A DNA stretch of 64,000 nt from Hoskinsella mucinilytica (GCF_045223415.1 NZ_JBEQZJ010000021.1:1-64000); one strand, 5' to 3'; counted from the stretch's first letter, positions 44,573 through 54,029 are shown. Notes: generated by a model from the sequence alone, not told the origin. Translations and numbers: made by a program.

Positions 44573-46933
44573 ATGATGAAACATTCGATATATTATTGTC
44601 TGTGTAATCATTGGACAGAAAGTGGCATAGGTTATGCATTTCCAAAAGGATGGTATCAAAAGCATTGGTATGATCAATGTTTCTCTAGTATTTATACGAT
44701 AGAAACCACTCTGGATGCGGCAGATAAGTATCCGGGATTAAAGGTATGTATGGAGTTAGATAGCTACACTTATGAAGCAGTAAAGAAAGTAGCACCGGCT
44801 ACCATACAACGATTAAAGAACTATATCAAAGAAGGCAAGGCAGCCGTTGAAGGTGGAACCTATGGTCAGCCTTTAGGACAGGACTATAGTGGGGAAAGTA
44901 ATATCGCACACTTAGTGTATGGGCGAAGCATCATTCATGATCTACTTGACTATGATCTCAAGACTTTCTTAGTGGAAGAACAATGGTTTCATCCTCAGCT
45001 TCCTCAGTTGTTAAAACAAAGTGGCTTTGCTTATGCTTCCTTACAATGTCAAAACTCCGGGCAGGTGTTTCCTATGGAAGAAACAAAGTTTTTATGGAAA
45101 GGAATCGATGGTACGACAATAGAAAGTCTTCCTGCTAATCGTAATATGGTTAGTTGTGTAAAACAATATGGTGGTTATGAATATCTATGGGAACATTTAA
45201 AGAAACAAGAAGCCCCATTGTTATTTCAATGGGTAGAAGTTTGGGTACCGGGTATGGATTGGGGAGCGAGCATCAAACCATTTGAAGCGGCAATTCAAGA
45301 TGTCTTTCAACATGGAGCAAAAAGCGTATCTTTACAGGAATATTTTGAATATACCAAAAACCTTCCAATGAAAACAGTATTCCTTCCATTAGAAGAAAGT
45401 CATTATGGTAATGATTGGTATCAAGATGGAGGATGGGGCTTTGATGGTGATCGTATCATTTATGAGAATAAGCAGTGTGAAAATTTACTCTTGGCATATG
45501 AGGCTAAACGCTACTATGAACATGTTATGGAGGATGATACAAGAGATTCCTATTGGAAACAATTGATGATTCTTCAAAATCATGATGTCTCGGTTGCACG
45601 AGGCTATCGTGCTGTAGATCAAGATGGTGTAGTGAGTGATGCGAATTCGCTTTTTCTTAAAGCGTTACGAAAAATGAAAAAAGAATTACAAGCAAGTTGT
45701 TTTCAACAGGACACTTCGTTAAAGTTGATGTCTTATCTTGGAGTTGAAGGTGGTAAAACATATGCATTGCCATTGATATCGAAAACACTTCATGTATATG
45801 ATGAAACACACCAAGAGCTTATGGTTTCTATGGATGAGGCACATCAAATCATGTATGTTCATGTTATGATGTTACCATATCAAGCAACAACCTTGTTATT
45901 TGAAAACAAAGAGGAACACAAACAACGTTATCATGAAGGACATCATATTAGATTTGAGCATATCAGTATGACCTATGAACAAGGTTGGTGCATTCATATA
46001 AAAGATCATCGTAGTGATATCGGGATTCGTTATAAAGCATTCAGTGGAAGCATTGGTAAGCGTAACGAACATGATGATCATTTTCATGCCTTATCTAGCG
46101 CACATCGTCAATTCACTTTTGCTTTTGATGGGTATAAGCATTGTGCAGATCAATGTAGCGAAATGCATGTAAAGTTAAAGCATATCATAGAGGATGATTT
46201 ATTTATAACAATGACCTTATCGTGTGATCTTTTGACATTACATACTACGGATGTTCCGGTGGCTTTTGCGATTAGTGAAGTGAAATTAAACAAGGCTAGC
46301 AAAGAGATTACAGCACGATCTTATTTATATTGTGGTGTGTATCTAAATATGGATGCTTATGCATCCTTCACCTATGATATGAAGGAAAGTGAGATTTATC
46401 GTAATTATCCTTTTGGCGAGGAATTAACTAAATTAAAGGCATTTTATGCATTGGATTATGTTCGTGTCAATCATAAAACAGTAGGTTTCACCATTATGAA
46501 TCATGGCAATCAAAGAGTCTTTCATGAAGGACAAGAACTACGTTTTAAACTGTCAAAAGGTAAAATGTTGTATGATTATGAATTCTGTTTTAGTATCAGC
46601 TTTGAAACAAAAAATGCATTAGAATCCATGCGATTTATCAGAAAACAACAACAAATGCCTCTTTGTGTGACAGATGAGAAAAGAATCAAAATCGAAGCGG
46701 CTGAACTATTGACCTCTTCTATATTTCGAACACAACAAGCGGATCATTATCGTTTTGTAAATTATAGTGATCATGAGGTTGTAAGCAATATCACGTTGCC
46801 ACAATACTATTCTTCCATCGCTATTTGTGATTTCTTAGATCATCCATTACGTTTTATTGTACAACAACAAGATCGATCTATCCGTTTACATGTTCAGCCA
46901 ATGGAAATCATAACGGTGGTATGCCATGAGTGA
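44573..46933 (+). CDS. GH38/GH57-like alpha-mannosidase-superfamily protein
   Basis: A 786-residue protein resembling the N-terminal catalytic domain of GH38 (HWYDQCFSSIYTIETTLDAA, GGTYGQPLGQDYSGES), but the HSHxDPGW signature is replaced by LCNHWTESGIGYAFP. A possible nucleophile Asp lies in GQDYSGE. The C-terminal half (about 400-786) is beta-rich, as in GH38 proteins. The role is inferred as removal of an alpha-linked sugar or a related cleavage. Two start codons (44573 and 44576) are both possible. The assignment is moderate. Confidence 0.5.
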   Translation: MMKHSIYYCLCNHWTESGIGYAFPKGWYQKHWYDQCFSSIYTIETTLDAADKYPGLKVCMELDSYTYEAVKKVAPATIQRLKNYIKEGKAAVEGGTYGQPLGQDYSGESNIAHLVYGRSIIHDLLDYDLKTFLVEEQWFHPQLPQLLKQSGFAYASLQCQNSGQVFPMEETKFLWKGIDGTTIESLPANRNMVSCVKQYGGYEYLWEHLKKQEAPLLFQWVEVWVPGMDWGASIKPFEAAIQDVFQHGAKSVSLQEYFEYTKNLPMKTVFLPLEESHYGNDWYQDGGWGFDGDRIIYENKQCENLLLAYEAKRYYEHVMEDDTRDSYWKQLMILQNHDVSVARGYRAVDQDGVVSDANSLFLKALRKMKKELQASCFQQDTSLKLMSYLGVEGGKTYALPLISKTLHVYDETHQELMVSMDEAHQIMYVHVMMLPYQATTLLFENKEEHKQRYHEGHHIRFEHISMTYEQGWCIHIKDHRSDIGIRYKAFSGSIGKRNEHDDHFHALSSAHRQFTFAFDGYKHCADQCSEMHVKLKHIIEDDLFITMTLSCDLLTLHTTDVPVAFAISEVKLNKASKEITARSYLYCGVYLNMDAYASFTYDMKESEIYRNYPFGEELTKLKAFYALDYVRVNHKTVGFTIMNHGNQRVFHEGQELRFKLSKGKMLYDYEFCFSISFETKNALESMRFIRKQQQMPLCVTDEKRIKIEAAELLTSSIFRTQQADHYRFVNYSDHEVVSNITLPQYYSSIAICDFLDHPLRFIVQQQDRSIRLHVQPMEIITVVCHE

Positions 46934-47471
46934 GCGAATGCATTTATGGATACCAACAGAAGCATCTTTACCATTGTATGAAAAATTGATGAGAATCTTT
47001 TGTCAACGGTATGATGTTATTGTGGAAATCACAGATATCCCTTACACATATTATTGGAAAACACTGACAACGGCTTTGGCTAGAGGCGAAGGTCCAGACT
47101 TATTCTTTATGCATAATGAGCACATGGAAGAATTAAAACCTTATCGTGCACCATACGAATTTACTTATTTACAAGAAAAACATCTAAAAGCATGTTATCC
47201 GATATCCAGTGATCAAAGGTATCATTATGATTTTGCGTATCTGACCTCCTTATTGTATTTACAAAAAGAGGTTTGCATACAGGCGACAAACTGGAAGGAT
47301 GGGATACAACAACTGAAGCAACAAAGTACTAGTAGCTTTGATTTTGGTTGTTCCATCAATTTAGATGCGGCAGCAGCATTTTATACGATGGTAGCTTTAC
47401 AACATCAAGAATATGAAGCCAAAGAAAAAAAGTATCTAAAGCATGGCTTCAACATTTGTTTCAAGAGCTAA
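46926..47471 (+). CDS. Solute-binding-protein-like, no signal peptide, N-terminal part (frameshifted)
   Basis: A 181-residue first half of an extracellular-binding-protein fold, but it starts directly at the first strand (RMHLWIPTEASLPLYEKLM) with no signal peptide. GPDLFFMHNEHMEELKPY is the usual hinge region. It overlaps the GH38-like stop by 8 bases. At 47426-47432 lies A AAA AAG in frame; a -1 shift there leads straight into the downstream half (KVSKAWLQHLFQEL). Without it the frame ends about 13 codons later at 47469-47471. This could be a programmed frameshift, slippage at seven A, or a plain mutation. Confidence 0.6.
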   Translation: MSERMHLWIPTEASLPLYEKLMRIFCQRYDVIVEITDIPYTYYWKTLTTALARGEGPDLFFMHNEHMEELKPYRAPYEFTYLQEKHLKACYPISSDQRYHYDFAYLTSLLYLQKEVCIQATNWKDGIQQLKQQSTSSFDFGCSINLDAAAAFYTMVALQHQEYEAKEKKYLKHGFNICFKS

Positions 47472-47926
47472 AGGTATATGATCCCAATCAAGATTGTAAA
47501 AGGGCATTCCTATCAAAGGAAATCACCATGGTATATAGTTGGGGCTGGTTTGCGGGATATTTAGATGATGCACAGATAACATATCAGGTCTTACCATTAC
47601 TCCACGAGGAAGATAGTATCTACTATGATCGAAGAAATACCAAAAGTTCTTGTAGCATCAATATGGCATCTAAACATAAAGCGTTGGCAAATCGATTTGT
47701 GTTTGAATTTTTAAGCGATTTAGAAATGCAAAAGCTATTTTGTCTTACCAGAAAGGTAGTTCCTTTACATCGAGAATTACAAAAGGATATAGACCTACTT
47801 CAGGATCCTGTACTTAGGGCACAAAAGATGATACTTTCTCATACATTGTTTCCTCAGAAGCCACAAAGTGAAGCTGAAATCAAGATAGCGCAACAACAGC
47901 TTCGTAAAATTTATGAAGTTAAGTAA
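47456..47926 (+). CDS. Solute-binding-protein-like, C-terminal part (frameshifted)
   Basis: A 156-residue second half of the binding protein, in the -1 frame relative to the first half. ITMVYSWGWFAGYLDDAQI and KHKALANRFVFEFLSDLEMQ match the C-terminal lobe of CUT1 sugar-binding proteins. The apparent TTG start at 47456 has no ribosome binding site, so it is probably made only through the shift at 47426-47432. Joined, the protein would be about 333 residues and cytoplasmic, which is odd for this family. The MFS gene overlaps its end by 14 bases. Confidence 0.6.
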   Translation: MFQELKVYDPNQDCKRAFLSKEITMVYSWGWFAGYLDDAQITYQVLPLLHEEDSIYYDRRNTKSSCSINMASKHKALANRFVFEFLSDLEMQKLFCLTRKVVPLHRELQKDIDLLQDPVLRAQKMILSHTLFPQKPQSEAEIKIAQQQLRKIYEVK

Positions 47927-49109
47927 GAAGGAATATCTATTGTTGGTGGCATCTGCAATCTTTGCATGTGCCATCACGATTGCGAATGTATTTTCAAATG
48001 TATATTTATTCAGCTATTGTAATTCCCTACAGATAATGGCGTTATATTCTGCCTGTAAGTGTTTATTCATGTTCTTTGCATTTTTCCTTTTTTCCAAGAT
48101 CAGATTCAATGCTTTAAGAAGCATGAAGGTGGGGCTATGCTTTTTGATCGTTACCTTTTGTATCATTTTACTGTTACATGATACTTTTGTACATATTGCC
48201 ATGTTGTACTTGGTTGGATGTTTATGGGGATTTGGTGAAGGTGGTTTTTATCTCTCCATGAATACGATGAATCAACTTGTGACAAAAAAAGAAACCAGGA
48301 TGAAATATGTTGGCTTTAATGGGGCAATCAATGCCTTTGTTGCAGTACTTTCACCTTTATTGGCAAGTCTTTGTGTAATTGTGATGAAGGATGATTTGAA
48401 AGGCTACTTATTATCCTTTCAATTTGTTGTGGTACTCTTTTTATTGTTGCTATATGTGCTTCGATATTTAAATATCGAAGATCTGAATCCTGAGAAACAA
48501 AGCTATTTGAAAATCTATCGAGAAAGCAAAAAGGAAACATCATGGCGATTTATATCCATGATCAATTTTCTTCAAGGATTTCGAGAATCTTTATCCTTAT
48601 GTGTAACAGGGCTTCTAGTTTTTCAAATGATGAGTGATCATAGTACATGGTATGCTCTTGTATTAGCAGGTTTTTCTGTCGTAGCGATCTTATCCAATAT
48701 GGTCCTTTCAAAATGGATGAATACGGAAAAAAGAAGGAAGCTGTTTTTTATCGGAAATCTCGGTATGTTGTTTTCCGGTATGATTTTGGTTTTATCCAGT
48801 AGTTTTGAAAATGCAATATTACACGGGATCACACATAATTTGTTTGTACCTTTTGTCAGTATGCCCATCATGTTTGATACGATGAATGTACTTCAAGACA
48901 GTATCGCAAAACATCAATTTGAAGTACGTATGGTTTTACGAGAATTTTACCTTGAGGCAGGACGTATTTTAGGTCTGATCGTTTATGCCACATGTAACTT
49001 ATTTGGAAAACAGGATGATCTATTATCCTTCATGATCATTTATGGAAGCAGTATCGTACTCTTGTGGTACGTCAAACATAAACAAGGAATTATGAATCAA
49101 TATCAATAA
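47913..49109 (+). CDS. MFS transporter
   Basis: A 398-residue polytopic membrane protein with about twelve membrane segments, consistent with the major facilitator superfamily (GLCFLIVTFCIILLLHDTFV, WGFGEGGFYLSMN, and a central loop with ESKKETSWRF). MFS members carry sugars or drugs with ion gradients. As the last membrane gene of the operon it may import a mono- or disaccharide or export a product. The ligand is unknown. The start overlaps the preceding binding-protein frame. Confidence 0.75.
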   Translation: MKLSKKEYLLLVASAIFACAITIANVFSNVYLFSYCNSLQIMALYSACKCLFMFFAFFLFSKIRFNALRSMKVGLCFLIVTFCIILLLHDTFVHIAMLYLVGCLWGFGEGGFYLSMNTMNQLVTKKETRMKYVGFNGAINAFVAVLSPLLASLCVIVMKDDLKGYLLSFQFVVVLFLLLLYVLRYLNIEDLNPEKQSYLKIYRESKKETSWRFISMINFLQGFRESLSLCVTGLLVFQMMSDHSTWYALVLAGFSVVAILSNMVLSKWMNTEKRRKLFFIGNLGMLFSGMILVLSSSFENAILHGITHNLFVPFVSMPIMFDTMNVLQDSIAKHQFEVRMVLREFYLEAGRILGLIVYATCNLFGKQDDLLSFMIIYGSSIVLLWYVKHKQGIMNQYQ

Positions 49110-49125
49110 GAAAGAGGGTGGTATC

Positions 49126-50163
49126 ATGAAGGTAACGATCCATGATGTGGCACTGAAGGCAAAGGTCAGTATCGCAACTGTATCAAGGGTGGTGTCCAAC
49201 AATGATCACGTAAGAAAGGATACTCGTTTGAGAGTAGAAAAAGCCATTGAGGAATTGCAATATATCCCCAATGCTGCTGCTAGAGAATTAAATAAAAAAG
49301 AAAGCAGTACGATAGGTGTCATTGTACCATCAATCGGAAATATGTTTTTTACAGATGTCATCAGTGGTATTGAAAATGATTGTAAGCATCATGGCTATTC
49401 TTTATTTTTATGTGTATGTGATCATGACGCAGCATTAGAAAGAAAACAAATTTATGATATGATGTCACGTAATGTTGCAGGAATTATTGTCGTAGATGCC
49501 AATCTACAAAACATCAAAGAGAATTTCTATGCGGAAATCGCCAATATGGTACCGATGACCTTTATCAATGGTATGATCGATTTGCCAAATGTGTCATGCA
49601 TCTCAAATGATGAAATGATGGGAACCATTACTGCATTACATTATCTTGTGGAAAAGCAACATCAAAATATACTATTTGTACGTGGCGCATATTCTCGTTC
49701 CTATGATATTAAAGAAGAAGCCTATACGCTATTTATGAAGCAAAGAGGATGGTATCGAGAAGATTATATCATGAATATCGGAGAAGGAAATTCTTTGGAA
49801 ACGGTACAATATACTATGAATAAAATGATAGCGATGTTACAAAAGGAACATGATGTTACCGCCGTACTGGCATGTAATGATCTGATGGCACTTGGGGTCA
49901 TGAATGCTTGTAAAAAGCTTGGATTAAGAGTAAAAAAAGATCTATCGGTGATTGGATTTGACAACATTGAATTGTGTCAAATGATAGAACCTAATTTAAC
50001 AACTATGGATCAAAATATGTATCTACTAGGTAGCAATGCGTCCATGCTTCTACAAGACATCATTCAAAATAATCATTTTAAGAAATTATTGATGAACAAT
50101 ATTTTGGTAGAAAGAGATACGGTGGGAGAAAATCAGATTCTTATTTATCCAACTGTATCATAA
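49126..50163 (+). CDS. LacI-family regulator
   Basis: A 345-residue LacI/GalR protein. The DNA-binding domain TIHDVALKAKVSIATVSRVVS (residues about 3-23) and a hinge ending KKESSTIGVIVPS are clear; the rest is a periplasmic-binding-like sensor (IGFDNIELCQMI). It is the last gene of the glycan series and ends in a terminator, so it probably regulates this operon, in addition to the AraC regulator at its head. Confidence 0.85.
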   Translation: MKVTIHDVALKAKVSIATVSRVVSNNDHVRKDTRLRVEKAIEELQYIPNAAARELNKKESSTIGVIVPSIGNMFFTDVISGIENDCKHHGYSLFLCVCDHDAALERKQIYDMMSRNVAGIIVVDANLQNIKENFYAEIANMVPMTFINGMIDLPNVSCISNDEMMGTITALHYLVEKQHQNILFVRGAYSRSYDIKEEAYTLFMKQRGWYREDYIMNIGEGNSLETVQYTMNKMIAMLQKEHDVTAVLACNDLMALGVMNACKKLGLRVKKDLSVIGFDNIELCQMIEPNLTTMDQNMYLLGSNASMLLQDIIQNNHFKKLLMNNILVERDTVGENQILIYPTVS

Positions 50164-50178
50164 TGAAAAAAGAAAAGT

Positions 50179-50221
50179 AAGAATGCATCCCTACAGTAAG
50201 AAAAGGTTGCGTTCTTTTTTT
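50179..50221 (+). terminator. Terminator of the glycan operon
   Basis: AAGAATGCA pairs with TGCGTTCTT, one G-T pair, followed by seven T. It separates the glycan island from the trehalose operon. Confidence 0.75.
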
Positions 50222-50259
50222 ATATTAAGAAGTGAAAATAAAAAAGTTTTATTTTACTA

Positions 50260-50315
50260 TTGACATTTATGTACGTACATATTATATTATAGGTGTAATG
50301 ATTATGTACGTACAT
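50260..50315 (+). promoter_or_regulatory. Trehalose operon promoter with two TGTACGTACA operators
   Basis: TTGACA (50260-50265), a 17-base spacer and TATATT (50283-50288) form a strong promoter. Operator 1 (50270-50279) lies in the spacer, operator 2 (50305-50314) just after the start site, 35 bases centre to centre. Both are the palindrome TGTACGTACA seen in the treR promoter, a layout that suits looped repression by TreR. Confidence 0.8.
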
Positions 50316-50332
50316 AAGTAAGGAGAGAAATT

Positions 50333-52225
50333 ATGGCAAAGTTCACAAAGGATGCGAGTGATTTATTAACATATGTTGGCGGAAGAGAAAATATCTCAGC
50401 AGTCACTCACTGTATGACACGTATGCGTTTTGTATTGATCGATGAGAAAAAAGCAGATATCGCAAAGATAGAAGCGATTCCCAGTGCAAAGGGAACCTTT
50501 ACGCAATCAGGACAGTTTCAGATCATCATAGGCAATGAAGTAAGTGACTTTTACAATGAATTTGTATCCATTGCAGGGATGGAAGGGGGAAGTAAAGAAG
50601 CTGTAAAAGATGCGGCTAAATCAAATCAGACATTACCTCAACGAGTCATGGGGGCATTGGGCGAAATCTTTGCGCCATTGATTCCTGCTTTGATTTGTGG
50701 TGGTTTGATTCTAGGCTTTCGAAACATCATAGGGGAAATCGCATTCATAGATGGAAAGACACTTGCGCAATCCTTTCCATTTTGGCAAGGCGTATATGAT
50801 TTTCTATGGCTGATTGGAGAAGCAGTATTCCATTTATTACCGGTCGGTATTGTCTGGTCCATCACGAAGAAAATGCAAACAACGCAGATCTTAGGTATCA
50901 TTCTTGGATTAACCTTGGTATCTCCACAATTATTAAATGGCTTTGCGGTTGCGTCAACGGCAAGCTCAGATATTCCTGTCTGGAACTTTGGCTTTGCGAG
51001 CGTTCAAATGATTGGTTATCAAGGACAGGTCATTGCGGCGATGATGGCAGGCTTTGTATTAGTTTATCTAGAAAAATTCTTCCATAAGCATTGTCCGGCA
51101 GTGATTCGTATGATCGTGGTACCATTCTGTTCTTTGGTTTTGGCAGTAATCATTGCACATACGATTGTAGGACCGATTGGTTGGATGCTAGGAGATGCAA
51201 TCGCTAATGTTGTTTATAGTGGCTTAACAAGTAACCTTGGTTGGTTGTTTGCCGGTGTATTTGGCTTATTATATGCGCCGATTGTCATGACCGGATTACA
51301 TCACATGACCAATGCTATCGATACTCAACTTGTGACCTTATATGGTGGAACCATTTTATGGCCAATGATCGCTTTAAGTAATATTGCACAAGGTTCTAGT
51401 GTACTGGCTATGTCTTTCTTACAGAGAAAGGATGAAACAGCACAACAAGTGAATATTCCAGCTTGTATCTCATGTTATCTTGGTGTAACCGAGCCGGCTT
51501 TATTCGGTGTCAATATGAAATATGGTTTCCCACTTGTTTGTGGAATGATCGGTTCGGCGATTGCGGCAATGGTATCGGTAGGATTTGGTGTAAAGGCCTT
51601 TAGTATCGGTGTTGGTGGGTTACCCGGTATCATTTCCATTCAACCGAAATTTTATCTGATATTTCTATTGGCGATGGCGATCGCAATTGTTGTACCGTTT
51701 TTATTGACCTATATCGTAGGAAAAAAGAAACTGATAACGTCTAATCAAAAGAATGAAGATACAGACACTGCATCATCATTAAAACCTTCCTTTATTTCTC
51801 CGATGAGCGGAACCATTCTGCCTTTAGAAGAGGTCCAAGATCAAGCATTTGCCAGTAAGGCAATGGGGGATGGCTTTGCGATAGAGTTAAGTGATTCTAA
51901 CGTTTGTTCACCGGTGGATGGAGAAGTGATGGTTAGTTTTCCAACAGGGCATGCCTATGGAATCAAATCCAGTGATGGAAAAGAAATTCTGATTCATATC
52001 GGAATGGATACTGTAGAATTAGAAGGAAAAGGCTTTACTCCTCATGTGAAAGCAGGAGATGTCATAAAACAGGGAGATTGTTTAGTGGAGGTAGATATTG
52101 CATATATAAAGAAGCAAGGAAAGCCATTGGTATCTCCTATCATCTTTACAAGTGGTGAATCCATTCAATTGAAAAAGAAAGGTAACGTCAAACAAGGCGA
52201 TATCGGTCTTATTTCATTTCAATAA
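50333..52225 (+). CDS. treP: Trehalose PTS permease EIIBCA
   Basis: A 630-residue fused permease that imports and phosphorylates trehalose. The EIIB front has phospho-Cys27 in SAVTHCMTRMRF; the EIIC membrane domain (about residues 105-465) has about ten segments with GLHHMTNAIDTQLVTLYGG; the EIIA tail has the active His in EILIHIGMDTVEL. The glucose-superfamily type is shown by EIIA being fused at the end. AAGGAG precedes the ATG. It is co-transcribed with the hydrolase gene 20 bases on. Confidence 0.9.
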   Translation: MAKFTKDASDLLTYVGGRENISAVTHCMTRMRFVLIDEKKADIAKIEAIPSAKGTFTQSGQFQIIIGNEVSDFYNEFVSIAGMEGGSKEAVKDAAKSNQTLPQRVMGALGEIFAPLIPALICGGLILGFRNIIGEIAFIDGKTLAQSFPFWQGVYDFLWLIGEAVFHLLPVGIVWSITKKMQTTQILGIILGLTLVSPQLLNGFAVASTASSDIPVWNFGFASVQMIGYQGQVIAAMMAGFVLVYLEKFFHKHCPAVIRMIVVPFCSLVLAVIIAHTIVGPIGWMLGDAIANVVYSGLTSNLGWLFAGVFGLLYAPIVMTGLHHMTNAIDTQLVTLYGGTILWPMIALSNIAQGSSVLAMSFLQRKDETAQQVNIPACISCYLGVTEPALFGVNMKYGFPLVCGMIGSAIAAMVSVGFGVKAFSIGVGGLPGIISIQPKFYLIFLLAMAIAIVVPFLLTYIVGKKKLITSNQKNEDTDTASSLKPSFISPMSGTILPLEEVQDQAFASKAMGDGFAIELSDSNVCSPVDGEVMVSFPTGHAYGIKSSDGKEILIHIGMDTVELEGKGFTPHVKAGDVIKQGDCLVEVDIAYIKKQGKPLVSPIIFTSGESIQLKKKGNVKQGDIGLISFQ

Positions 52226-52245
52226 AGAAAGGCAAGGTCTAAGTT

Positions 52246-53880
52246 ATGAATTTTCAACAAAAGGTCGTTTATCAAATTTATCCGAAAAGCTTTTATGACA
52301 GTAATCAAGATGGCTTAGGGGATTTACAAGGAATCATTGAAAAGCTAGATTATCTACAATATCTAGGTATTGATGTCATTTGGATGACCCCTTTCTTTCC
52401 ATCTCCACAAAAGGATAATGGCTATGATGTCGCTGATTATTGTGCCATTGATCCAAGATATGGCACAATGGAAATCTTTGAACGATTGATCAAAGAAGCC
52501 AAAAAAAGAAAGATAGACATTATGTTGGATATGGTATTCAATCATACTTCTACCCAACATGCATGGTTTCAAAAAGCTTTAGCGGGAGATGAAAAGTACA
52601 AAGCGTATTATATTTTCAAAAAAGGGAACCCGGATGGAAGTGCACCTACCAATTGGGAAAGCAAGTTTGGAGGGAATGCATGGGAATATGTAGAATCATT
52701 TGATGAATATTACTTACATCTATTTGATAAGACACAAGCAGATCTAAACTGGAGTAATCCACAAGTCAGAGATGAAATCGTAAACATTTTAAACTTCTGG
52801 ATCAAAAAGGGAGTCTATGGATTTCGCTTTGATGTCGTAAATCTAATCAGTAAGCCCGATGTTTTTGAGGATGATCTCATCGGAGATGGAAGAAGATTTT
52901 ATACCGATGGCAAACATGTACATGAGTATTTAAGAGAAATCAATGAACGAACCTTTGGGAAAGATGATCGTATCCTTACAGTAGGCGAAATGAGCTCTAC
53001 TACATTAGAAAATTGTGTATTGTATGCCGGAGAAGATTGTCACGAATTAAACATGGTTTTTAATTTCCATCATTTAAAAGTAGACTATAAGAACAAGCAA
53101 AAATGGGAGCTACAAGCATTTGATTTTGAAGAGTTAAAACATTTATTTCATACATGGCAAACAGGTATGGAAGCACATCATGCATGGAATGCATTATTCT
53201 GGTGCAATCATGATCAACCTCGTGTACTATCTCGTTTCGGTGATGATAAAAACTATCCCAAAGAAAGTGCGAAGATGTTGGCAACTACCATTCATATGAT
53301 GAGAGGTACGCCTTATATATATCAAGGGGAAGAGATTGGTATGACCAATGCGTACTTTACCGATATTCACCAATACCGTGATGTAGAAAGTATCAATTAT
53401 TTTGAAATCTTGAAACAAGCAGGAAAAAAGGAAAGTGAAATTTATCATATCCTTCAAGAAAGAAGTCGTGATAATGCTCGTACACCTATGCAATGGAATG
53501 ATTCCAAACATGCAGGTTTTACTGCCAAAGAACCATGGATTTCAGTAGTGGAAGGCTATCAAGAAATCAATGTGGAAAAAAACATCCAAGATCAAGATTC
53601 TATCTTGGCATACTATCGCCAATTGATTCAGTTGAGAAAGCAATATGAAATCATCGCAAAAGGAAGCTATACACCACTTTTAAAAGATCATCCATCGGTA
53701 TTTGCTTATCGAAGAGACTATCAAAAGGAATCTTTGATCGTGCTAAGTAATTTTTATGGAAGGGAAACAGAATTCGATATCGATACAACAGGTTATAAGG
53801 TACTATTAAGCAATTATGAAGGAGTAGAAGAGAGTGCCACTCTTCGCCCTTATGAAACCAGAGTATATTATTATTCATGA
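52246..53880 (+). CDS. treC: Trehalose-6-phosphate hydrolase (GH13)
   Basis: A 544-residue GH13 enzyme that splits trehalose-6-phosphate to glucose and glucose-6-phosphate. Markers: YQIYPKSFYDSNQDGLGDLQ, DMVFNHTS, nucleophile Asp in GVYGFRFDVVN, acid/base Glu in ILTVGEMSS, and FWCNHDQPRVLSRFG, which is typical of this group. The neighbouring treP and the shared TreR operators support trehalose over other alpha-glucosides. The gene ends in a strong terminator. Confidence 0.9.
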   Translation: MNFQQKVVYQIYPKSFYDSNQDGLGDLQGIIEKLDYLQYLGIDVIWMTPFFPSPQKDNGYDVADYCAIDPRYGTMEIFERLIKEAKKRKIDIMLDMVFNHTSTQHAWFQKALAGDEKYKAYYIFKKGNPDGSAPTNWESKFGGNAWEYVESFDEYYLHLFDKTQADLNWSNPQVRDEIVNILNFWIKKGVYGFRFDVVNLISKPDVFEDDLIGDGRRFYTDGKHVHEYLREINERTFGKDDRILTVGEMSSTTLENCVLYAGEDCHELNMVFNFHHLKVDYKNKQKWELQAFDFEELKHLFHTWQTGMEAHHAWNALFWCNHDQPRVLSRFGDDKNYPKESAKMLATTIHMMRGTPYIYQGEEIGMTNAYFTDIHQYRDVESINYFEILKQAGKKESEIYHILQERSRDNARTPMQWNDSKHAGFTAKEPWISVVEGYQEINVEKNIQDQDSILAYYRQLIQLRKQYEIIAKGSYTPLLKDHPSVFAYRRDYQKESLIVLSNFYGRETEFDIDTTGYKVLLSNYEGVEESATLRPYETRVYYYS

Positions 53881-53905
53881 GCTGTTAAACAGCTCTTTTC
53901 TTTTA
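53879..53905 (+). terminator. Terminator of the trehalose operon
   Basis: GAGCTGTT, loop A, AACAGCTC, then TTTTCTTTT. The stem begins inside the stop codon of treC. Confidence 0.85.
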
Positions 53906-54029
53906 TAATAAATATATACTAAGTAAAAGGATCATCTTTTAACACTTTACATCAATTATCGTCTAACTATGGTTGGATTGCCCTATCAAAAGAGGTATAA
54001 TAGAAGCAAGAGAATAAGGAGTGGATTTT

